9,980 nt of DNA from assembly GCA_020341875.1 (NCBI GenBank), contig CP070839.1, positions 2,313,994-2,323,973 on the forward strand. The letters are read 5' to 3'. A model generated the notes under the pieces. The model was not told the DNA's origin. It ran no database searches and was given only the letters and a program-made list of their open reading frames with translations. The position numbers and the translations under genes are program-made. Source of the stretch: Candidatus Zixiibacteriota bacterium. Its GTDB lineage: Bacteria; Zixibacteria; MSB-5A5; SM1-73. Position 1 is the stretch's first letter, and each line of letters begins with the position of its first letter. Below, piece by piece: positions 1 to 5,395 of the stretch.

Positions 1-1250
1 AAGAGCGAGGAGGCATCGGTGAAGCCATGGCTATCCATGAACTCCTTGCCCAGGAGGAAGAGCGCCGAACCGCCTTGGCCGAACACGAAGTCCTCGATCT
101 CGTTTTTGTGTTTGGTGAAAATGTGTCTCGGGGGGTCAACAAGGATCAGGACGTCGAATGAGCCCAACTGACCCTCACCTTGCGGGAATCTGCCCGCGAC
201 AGGTTGTCCCCTTTTTCCGTAGACTAAAGTCTCGAGCTCGACGTTTCTGTCTTTTTCCAGAGCCCTTTTTAAGAAGGTATACTCCCAGTTTAAGCTCCCG
301 GCAATCAGGAGTACTTTGATCTTGCTCTTTAATACCTTGATGGTGAACGAACGGCGGTTGTTCTCCTTAACCGACTCCCCATCCAAGACGGGGAGGGCCA
401 GACTGTAGCTATGGAGTCCCGCCTTTTCCGGAGTAATGCTGAGTTCGATGGTCTGGGTCGCCCCGGATCTCCCCAGACTCAGATTCCGCTGAGCCCGGGT
501 AGTCTTGTTCTCCCTCAAGGAAACCTGAATCTTGGAGTCATCAAAGCCGGACTGGGATATGTCGACCTGTATTGGAATCTGATCACCCACGTATCCGATC
601 TCGTTGTGAGCGATCCTGTCTATGGACAGATCCCTGACCGGTTTGTAGTCGCCTATGCCGCAGGTGTTGATGGGGACATCGATCGATCTTGCCACCAGAG
701 CCGGATCCTCTCCCAGATTGTTTGCTCCGTCGCTTAAGATCACCATGGCCACCATATTCTGTTCGTTCAGCTTCTGCTCCACCGAGCGTATGGCTTCTCC
801 CAGAGCGGTGGAGGGACCTAACGAATCCGGGAATCTCTCCCCGGTCTCCGTGAGGAAAACGGAGTCGGCGAAACTGTATGTCTTCAGTTCTGCCTGCGAG
901 GAGATGTCTGTGAAGACCCGGCTCGTTAGCAGGTGCTGAAGTTCCTCTACTCTTCTGATTTCGGTCCCCTTGAGGTTCATGCTTCGGGAAGCGTCCAGAA
1001 GCAGAGCCACGACGGGCTTTTGGACCTGCTTTCTGGCGATGGTCAGAATCGGCTCCGAGAGAACCAGGAAGAGGGAAAGTAGAGCCAAGACCCTCAGGCT
1101 CAGAAGCAGAGTTTTCTTTCGTCTGGCCAAGGGAGGGAAGGTTCGGCGATAAGTGAGAACCGCCAAGAGGAGCGCCAGGACGAACAGGCCGATCACCACC
1201 ACCAGGTTTCTATCCTGAAGATTTATAAGCAACTCGCTGATTCCAAACAA
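1..1250 (-). CDS. Membrane-anchored von Willebrand factor A (VWA) protein, C-terminus cut by window edge
   Basis: The minus-strand reading frame is open from base 1250 to the left edge (416 codons), so the C-terminus lies outside the window. The start is inferred to be TTG at 1248-1250. AGGAG (1260-1264) sits nine bases upstream, and an in-frame TAG (1263-1265) blocks any longer start. Two hydrophobic segments near the N-terminus (about residues 15-33 and 47-66) precede a VWA domain. That domain has a complete MIDAS metal site: DASRS at 86-90, Thr148 in GPSTALGEAI, and Asp174 in LSDGANN. A beta-rich middle follows, and from about residue 295 there is a segment (KVLLIAGSLNWEYTFLKRAL) like the glutamine-amidotransferase-fold half of large bacterial VWA membrane proteins. 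Such proteins often lie near MoxR and BatA-type genes, but none is visible here. The exact function is unknown. The domain call is firm; the family placement of the C-terminal half is tentative. Confidence 0.85.
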   Translation of the reverse strand, partial: MFGISELLINLQDRNLVVVIGLFVLALLLAVLTYRRTFPPLARRKKTLLLSLRVLALLSLFLVLSEPILTIARKQVQKPVVALLLDASRSMNLKGTEIRRVEELQHLLTSRVFTDISSQAELKTYSFADSVFLTETGERFPDSLGPSTALGEAIRSVEQKLNEQNMVAMVILSDGANNLGEDPALVARSIDVPINTCGIGDYKPVRDLSIDRIAHNEIGYVGDQIPIQVDISQSGFDDSKIQVSLRENKTTRAQRNLSLGRSGATQTIELSITPEKAGLHSYSLALPVLDGESVKENNRRSFTIKVLKSKIKVLLIAGSLNWEYTFLKRALEKDRNVELETLVYGKRGQPVAGRFPQGEGQLGSFDVLILVDPPRHIFTKHKNEIEDFVFGQGGSALFLLGKEFMDSHGFTDASSL

Positions 1251-1439
1251 AGGATTCTTCTCCTATCAGAGGACTTATACAACATACGCATCATTCCGAC
1301 TCGTCGTTTTCGAAAGCGGAACTTAAGGCAAAGGGCGGTGAGTTGGGGATGGCATATGCTTGAGGCCGGATCACGGCAGGCTAAAGACTCATCTGACTTT
1401 GGTGCGTTTGGAGGGGGAGCGACACCTTAATATCTACGA
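1251..1439. other. Intergenic region between polyprenyl synthase and VWA gene
   Basis: This 189-base gap lies between two minus-strand genes. I see no terminator with a T-run after the polyprenyl synthase stop. On the minus strand a TATAAG box at 1274-1279 lies just ahead of the ribosome-binding site of the VWA gene and could be a -10 element, but no recognisable -35 stands 16-18 bases upstream of it. The VWA gene may therefore be read through from the synthase promoter or have a weak promoter of its own. No small gene with a convincing start was found here. Confidence 0.4.
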
Positions 1440-2450
1440 CTATCGCTCTCTTTCGATCACAAAGCCGACCAAGTCCTGAAGGGCTTTTTTGTATTCCGAG
1501 TCTCCGAGTTGGGAAAGGTAGCTCAGCGCCTTATCTCCAAAGGCGCAGGCTTTCTCTCGGGCATACTGCACTCCACCATTGCCTTTTATCCGAGAGAGGA
1601 TATCGTCAAAGTCCTTTCGGTTGAAGTCATTCTCCAGAAGCTTCAGTATCTCCTCTCTGGGCCGTGCGCCGCATTCTCTCAACGTGTGTATGAGGGGTAG
1701 GGTGATCTTGCCTTCCTTCAGGTCATTTCCCAGACCCTTGCCGGTCTTTTTGCTCTCGCCAACCCAGTCCAAGAGATCGTCGGTTATTTGAAAAGCCATT
1801 CCCAGGTTTTGTCCATACTCCTTCAGGCTGCCCCGCACGGTCTCTGTTGCTCCCGCCGCCACCGCCCCGGACTCGCAGGAGGCGGTGAAAAGTGAGGCGG
1901 TCTTCTCGGAAATGATTCGTAGATAGGTCTGCTCATCCAAATCGAAGTTATGGCTCTCCTGAACCTCGTTCATCTCCCCGATGCTCAGATTCTCGGTCGC
2001 CCTGGAGATGGTGGAGAGGAGAGAGGGGGATTTCGTTTCCACAATCAGTCTCAGGGACTTTGCCAGGAGGAAGTCGCCCATCAGAACGGAGACCAGGTTG
2101 TTCCATTTATGGTTCACCGAAACCTGACCCCTCCTTACCTTGGACTGGTCTATCACGTCGTCGTGCAGGAGCGTGGCTGTGTGAATGAACTCGATCGCAA
2201 GGGCCACGTTCATCACCTGCGGGTTGGACGCGGAGTTTGCCTCGGAGCTTGAGCATCCGCCGTGGGAGAGAAACACCATCGCGGGACGCAACCTCTTGCC
2301 CTTCCGGTTAACCAGATGGCTGGCCACCTTTGAGATCAGAGCGGAATCGGAGTCAAGGTTCTCCTTGAGTTTCTGATCGAAGAGCCTTAGATCTTCCTTA
2401 ATGGACGAGAGTATCGAGTTAAGTTCCATATCCTTCAGATGAGTTGCCAT
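1440..2450 (-). CDS. ispB: Long-chain trans-polyprenyl diphosphate synthase (IspB/HepT-like)
   Basis: This 336-residue enzyme adds isopentenyl diphosphate units to an allylic diphosphate, giving the C35-C50 chain used for the side chain of ubiquinone or menaquinone. Family landmarks occur in order: GKRLRP at 51-56, the first aspartate-rich motif DDVID at 97-101, GDFLLA at 125-130, the second motif DDLLD at 224-228, and the GNDLKEGKITLPL stretch from 241. The residue five before the first motif is a small alanine (Ala92). In this family that leaves the elongation pocket open and favours long products over farnesyl or geranylgeranyl diphosphate. The exact chain length cannot be read from sequence. 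The ATG at 2448-2450 lacks a clear Shine-Dalgarno sequence; a second ATG seven codons downstream has AAGGA, but too close to be good. A strong promoter lies 42 bases or more upstream. Family call firm; the symbol is by analogy. Confidence 0.93.
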   Translation of the reverse strand: MATHLKDMELNSILSSIKEDLRLFDQKLKENLDSDSALISKVASHLVNRKGKRLRPAMVFLSHGGCSSSEANSASNPQVMNVALAIEFIHTATLLHDDVIDQSKVRRGQVSVNHKWNNLVSVLMGDFLLAKSLRLIVETKSPSLLSTISRATENLSIGEMNEVQESHNFDLDEQTYLRIISEKTASLFTASCESGAVAAGATETVRGSLKEYGQNLGMAFQITDDLLDWVGESKKTGKGLGNDLKEGKITLPLIHTLRECGARPREEILKLLENDFNRKDFDDILSRIKGNGGVQYAREKACAFGDKALSYLSQLGDSEYKKALQDLVGFVIERER

Positions 2451-2491
2451 TCAATGGTACGAGACTCATAAGCCGCGGTTGCGTTGGCTGA

Positions 2492-2521
2492 ATAATATAC
2501 GCGCTTGGGCCCAAAAGTCAA
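2492..2521 (-). promoter_or_regulatory. Sigma-70-like promoter for the polyprenyl synthase gene
   Basis: On the minus strand, TTGACT (2516-2521) is a five-of-six -35 match. It is followed 16 bases later by TATATT (2494-2499), or 18 bases later by TATTAT (2492-2497). Transcription would begin near 2485, giving a leader of about 35 bases before the ATG at 2450. This means the synthase can be transcribed independently of dusB, which lies upstream on the same strand. Confidence 0.7.
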
Positions 2522-2541
2522 ACAAAAAAGGGCCGGAACCC
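2522..2541 (-). terminator. Possible weak intrinsic terminator after dusB
   Basis: Reading the minus strand, GGGT-TCCG-GCCC (2530-2541) can form a four-base-pair stem with one G-U pair and a four-base loop. It is followed directly by six T residues (minus-strand TTTTTT within 2524-2529). The T-run and position, about 50 bases after the dusB stop and just before the next promoter, suit a terminator. The stem is much shorter than usual, so read-through is likely and the call is tentative. Confidence 0.3.
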
Positions 2542-2593
2542 AACTCAACCCCAGTGCCGGTGTCCAGGTGCGCCTGGCTCACGATTCGACATT

Positions 2594-3577
2594 CTAAATG
2601 GTTCCCTGTTTTCTCTCAAACTGCGCAAGATAATCCGAAAAAGCCTGCCTGACCTGGTCTAAGGTGTCTAAAGTAGAAAGCTTCAGTCTGAGTTCCTTGC
2701 AGCGGGCCATCCCCTTGGTATACCAAACCATGTGCTTTCTCATCTTCTTCACGCCTGTGGACTCCCCGTATGTCTGTGCTGAAAGCTCCACATGTTGAAG
2801 GCAGACATCGATTCTCTTTTCAAGCGATGGCTCAGCAAGAAGCTGCCCCTGATCTAGCAGGGTATTGGATCGGGAGAAAATCCAGGGATTTCCAAATGAA
2901 CCCCTTCCTATCATGACCGCGTCGCAGGAGGTGCGATCGAGCATGTTTTTCGCATCTTCCGGGGAGAAAACGTCCCCGGACCCGACCACCGGTATGTCCA
3001 CCGTCCCTTTCACTTCAGCGATTATGTTCCAATCGGCCTTTCTGGAAAACCCGTCCTCTCGCGTGCGGGGATGAACGGCGATGGCCCCAAATCCGCACTC
3101 TTGGGCCAGCTTTGCCACCTCGACCGCCACCAAGCTGCCCTGGTCACACCCGCTTCTGATCTTGAGGGTTACCGGAACCTGAGAAGATCTTCTGACTGCC
3201 AAGAGTATTTTCTCCAGAAGCTTCAGGTCCTTCAGGAGTGCCGCCCCACCATTCTTCCTGACCACCTTCCTGACCGGGCATCCGCAGTTTATGTCGATCA
3301 AATCCGGCCCCGTTTCGCCGGCCAGCTTGCAGGCCGAAGCCATCCTCTCCGGATCGGATCCGAATATCTGGACACCGATCGGTCTCTCCTCGGGCTTGAA
3401 ATCGAGAAGCCTCAAAGAGCCCGCGCCACCTCTGGAGAGTCCCTCTGCCGAGATCATCTCGGTATGAACCAGAGCCGCGCCGAAGCGCCTGGCTAAGAGC
3501 CGAAAGGGACTGTCGGCGATTCCGGCCAAAGGCGCCAGGATGACCCTTCCGGACAGAATCAAGTTTCCGATTTTCAT
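2594..3577 (-). CDS. dusB: tRNA-dihydrouridine synthase B (FMN-dependent)
   Basis: The product reduces specific uridines in the D-loop of tRNA to dihydrouridine using FMN and NADPH in the cytoplasm. The protein is 327 residues from the chosen ATG. It opens with the family-typical MKIGNLILSGRVILAPLAG and continues with QIFG at 70-73. NCGCP follows at 97-101, with Cys100 the expected catalytic proton donor. Then come VTLKIRSG, AVHPRTR, the FMN-phosphate loop VVGSGDV, MIGRGSFGNPWIF and a C-terminal helical domain containing RKHMVWYTKGM. The frame stays open for 25 codons further to a TTG at 3652, but that extension runs through an inverted repeat and is not part of the family. The ATG (3575-3577) has no Shine-Dalgarno; a TATATT box six bases upstream raises the possibility of a leaderless transcript. 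DusB versus another Dus subtype is judged from the N-terminal and Cys-motif wording. Confidence 0.93.
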   Translation of the reverse strand: MKIGNLILSGRVILAPLAGIADSPFRLLARRFGAALVHTEMISAEGLSRGGAGSLRLLDFKPEERPIGVQIFGSDPERMASACKLAGETGPDLIDINCGCPVRKVVRKNGGAALLKDLKLLEKILLAVRRSSQVPVTLKIRSGCDQGSLVAVEVAKLAQECGFGAIAVHPRTREDGFSRKADWNIIAEVKGTVDIPVVGSGDVFSPEDAKNMLDRTSCDAVMIGRGSFGNPWIFSRSNTLLDQGQLLAEPSLEKRIDVCLQHVELSAQTYGESTGVKKMRKHMVWYTKGMARCKELRLKLSTLDTLDQVRQAFSDYLAQFERKQGTI

Positions 3578-3583
3578 GTCGAC

Positions 3584-3612
3584 AATATAATAGATGCCGG
3601 GCGAGGACGCAA
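3584..3612 (-). promoter_or_regulatory. Possible dusB promoter giving a leaderless mRNA
   Basis: On the minus strand TATATT (3584-3589, five of six to the -10 consensus) is separated by 17 bases from TTGCGT (3607-3612), which matches the -35 consensus only in TTG. The six bases between the -10 and the dusB ATG match a normal discriminator length, so transcription would begin at or next to the A of the start codon. The weak -35 keeps confidence low. Alternatives are a promoter further upstream or an activator-dependent one. Confidence 0.4.
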
Positions 3613-3619
3613 CCGACCA

Positions 3620-3644
3620 TAAGTCGATTGGTACTATCGACTTA
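3620..3644. repeat. Perfect 9-base inverted repeat in the divergent promoter region
   Basis: TAAGTCGAT (3620-3628) and ATCGACTTA (3636-3644) are exact reverse complements separated by seven bases. The repeat sits between the divergent dusB and FHA genes, about 8 bases upstream of the dusB -35 candidate and 33 bases upstream of the FHA-gene -35. The size and position are those of a dimeric regulator's operator. It has no T-run, so it is not an intrinsic terminator. Confidence 0.55.
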
Positions 3645-3676
3645 ATTGGCAAGTCGGCCGGAATCGTCCAAATAGA

Positions 3677-3705
3677 TTGACAAAAGTCCCAGAGTGCGTT
3701 ATTCT
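3677..3705 (+). promoter_or_regulatory. Near-consensus sigma-70 promoter for the FHA gene
   Basis: A perfect -35 TTGACA (3677-3682), a 17-base spacer and a -10 TATTCT (3700-3705) lie just ahead of the FHA gene. The predicted start of transcription is near 3712, leaving a leader of about 22 bases that contains the purine-rich ribosome-binding site. The -35 begins with a TTG that could be misread as an in-frame start codon for the FHA gene. Confidence 0.82.
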
Positions 3706-3733
3706 ATGCGGCAGTCGAAACAAGGGGGGAGAT

Positions 3734-4429
3734 ATGCCAGAGATACTGGTAAAGTACGAGGACAAGGTGATAGAAAGGGTGGTTACTCAGAAGAAGAGGA
3801 TCAGCGTAGGAAGGACGGCGGACAACGACATAGTGCTGGACAACAAGGGAGTTTCCAGGAAGCACGCGACCATAGAATTTGACGCAGATTCCGCCCTGGT
3901 TATCGATAACGAGAGCCTGAACGGGGTCTTTGTGAACAACAGAAAGGTGACCGAGGAGGTACTGAAGGAGGAGGATCAGGTAACCATCGGCAAATTCGAC
4001 TTGGTTTACCATCCGGATACACCCAAAGAGACTAAGCTGGCGGAGTTTGACGGGACCATGGTCCTGAAGACCCGTAGGCAAAGGGAACTCCTGGAAAAAG
4101 ACAAGCAGGCAAAAGAACTGACCGATCTCGCCGGTGCCTCGGTCTTGTTAGGGGAGGCGAATGCGGAGCGGAAACAGTATGCCCTGAGCAAGCCGGTGAT
4201 CACATTCGGCAAGGGGAAATTCGTCAATGTCCCGGTCAAGGGTTTTCTGGTGTCTAGGATTCAGACCAAGATCATCAAAGACAAAGACGAATTCGTATTG
4301 GTTAATGTGGGACGCAGGGGCAAGACCAGGGTGAACGGCGAGCGCGTCCAACAGTACCGCCTCAGGAACGATGACCTGATAGAGGTGGGCAGGTCGGTGT
4401 TTCGATTTGTGCAGGGAAGCGACAAATGA
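3734..4429 (+). CDS. Double FHA-domain protein, probable phosphothreonine reader
   Basis: This is a 231-residue soluble protein with no signal peptide or membrane segment. The first FHA domain (about 1-92) has all canonical binding residues: GR at 26-27, the SRKH stretch 41-44 with Ser41, Arg42 and His44, and Asn63-Gly64 in LNGVFVN. These residues bind phosphothreonine peptides in the family. A charged linker contains DGTMVLKT (Thr108), which resembles the phospho-acceptor segments of FHA proteins that are themselves kinase substrates. A second, diverged FHA-like domain (about 148-227) keeps Ser174-Arg175 and Asn201-Gly202 but has Lys160 in place of Arg and Gln177 in place of His. The start is ATG at 3734, with AGGGGGGAG a few bases upstream; the longer TTG start at 3677 is the promoter -35. 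The stop overlaps the next gene's ATG. Partners are inferred from the kinase gene downstream. Confidence 0.88.
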   Translation: MPEILVKYEDKVIERVVTQKKRISVGRTADNDIVLDNKGVSRKHATIEFDADSALVIDNESLNGVFVNNRKVTEEVLKEEDQVTIGKFDLVYHPDTPKETKLAEFDGTMVLKTRRQRELLEKDKQAKELTDLAGASVLLGEANAERKQYALSKPVITFGKGKFVNVPVKGFLVSRIQTKIIKDKDEFVLVNVGRRGKTRVNGERVQQYRLRNDDLIEVGRSVFRFVQGSDK

Positions 4430-5154
4430 GGTATGGGTTCTTCTCAGACGTGCACTCCAATCTGGAAGCTCTAAACGCGGTGGTGGCGGATTTCCAGAAC
4501 GAGAAACTGGAACGGGTGTTTTTCTTAGGAGATGCGGTGGGGTACGGGCCGGATCCCAATGAATGCACCTCCATCATCGACCAGGTGGCGGACGTGAAGT
4601 TGATGGGAAACCACGATTACGCTGCCTTAGGGCTGATCGAAACCAATCTGTTTAATGAGTATGCACAAAAGGCGATGGAGCTGACCAAGCGCCTGCTGGC
4701 GGAGAAAAGCCTGAAGGTCCTATCCGGATTCGTCATGGATCACAGATTCGACGAATCCTATCTGGTTCATTCTACTCCAAGGGAGCCACAGGAGTGGAAC
4801 TACATCTTCGACCTGGACGATGCTGAAGAGAATTTCAGCTTCTTCAGCAAACAGATGTGCCTGATCGGGCACTCGCACTATCCAGTCATCGTGAAGAAAT
4901 ACAATGACAGACACTGCTTCCTGCACCAGGGAACCAGTACAGAGATAGAGAAGGATTTCAAATATATCATTAATATCGGTTCGGTGGGACAGCCTCGGGA
5001 CGGATCTAACCAGGCCTGCTATCTGATCTATGACGCCAAGGAGAGAGTCGCCAGTCTAAGACGGCTTCCCTACGATTACAAGAAAACTCAGGCGAAGATG
5101 AAAAAGAGGGGCTTTCCTCAATTCCTTATTGATCGACTGGCACTGGGAAGATAG
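4426..5154 (+). CDS. Calcineurin-like metallophosphoesterase (YfcE/MJ0936-type)
   Basis: This 242-residue enzyme has the two-metal phosphoesterase signature in order: DVHSN at 8-12, GDAVGYGPDP at 35-44, GNHD at 61-64, His115 in LVHST, GHSH at 148-151, and IGSVGQPRDG at 184-193. The C-terminal tail (RGFPQFLIDRLALG) also matches this branch. Relatives hydrolyse phosphodiesters or nucleotide phosphates using Mn or similar metals. The substrate here is unknown. The motif after GD is not the GDYVDRG form of PPP protein phosphatases, so a protein-phosphatase role is not supported by motifs. The ATG overlaps the FHA-gene stop (ATGA), which points to translational coupling and one transcript. A GGGAAG stretch just upstream is the likely ribosome-binding site. 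The gene lies between an FHA reader and a Ser/Thr kinase, which suggests a signalling role. Confidence 0.9.
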   Translation: MRYGFFSDVHSNLEALNAVVADFQNEKLERVFFLGDAVGYGPDPNECTSIIDQVADVKLMGNHDYAALGLIETNLFNEYAQKAMELTKRLLAEKSLKVLSGFVMDHRFDESYLVHSTPREPQEWNYIFDLDDAEENFSFFSKQMCLIGHSHYPVIVKKYNDRHCFLHQGTSTEIEKDFKYIINIGSVGQPRDGSNQACYLIYDAKERVASLRRLPYDYKKTQAKMKKRGFPQFLIDRLALGR

Positions 5155-5395
5155 CCGGATCAAAAGGAGCTTTTGGACTCAAAACAGACTATTCAGGGGG
5201 TGTTCACTCGAGGGCCACGATGCCTGCCACAGCAGCAAACAGCAGGCACCCGCCGGTTTCTTCAGAGCAAACAGATGACCAACGACCTCCGCATCAATAT
5301 CCGGACTGATGCTGCTGGGTTCAATCGGGTCGCCGGATAAAACGTGGAAGGCCCACCTTAAATGCGCCAACGCCTTACGAAGAGGGGGTTTTTCA
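5155..5395. other. Intergenic leader ahead of the CHASE2 kinase gene, with hairpins
   Basis: This gap of 241 bases separates the phosphoesterase stop from the chosen kinase start. It contains a small hairpin CAAAAG-GAG-CTTTTG (5161-5175) and a larger one, TGCCTGC (5221-5227) with GCAGGCA (5242-5248) and a 14-base loop. Neither is followed by a T-run, so neither looks like an intrinsic terminator. I see no good -35/-10 pair. A 55-codon frame from TTG 5173 to TAA 5340 has GGAG only three bases upstream and no recognisable product. The region may be an untranslated leader within one long transcript, or may hold a weak promoter. Confidence 0.4.
5221..5248 (+). repeat. 7-base-pair hairpin in kinase gene leader
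   Basis: TGCCTGC at 5221-5227 pairs perfectly with GCAGGCA at 5242-5248 across a 14-base loop. No T-run follows. It could be an RNA structure affecting transcript processing or a protein-binding site. The function is unknown. Confidence 0.35.

Noticed and set aside
411..1152. Three plus-strand frames opposite the left edge gene
   Set aside because: They are antisense to the VWA gene, whose minus-strand frame is open for 416 codons with clear MIDAS motifs.
3144..3620. 158-codon minus-strand frame
   Set aside because: It is a shifted frame inside dusB, whose own frame carries all the Dus motifs.
4426..5154. Reading the metallophosphoesterase as a PPP-type protein phosphatase partner of the kinase
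   Set aside because: The second motif is GDAVGYGPDP and not the GDYVDRG form of PPP phosphatases; the motif set matches the YfcE/MJ0936 phosphodiesterase branch.
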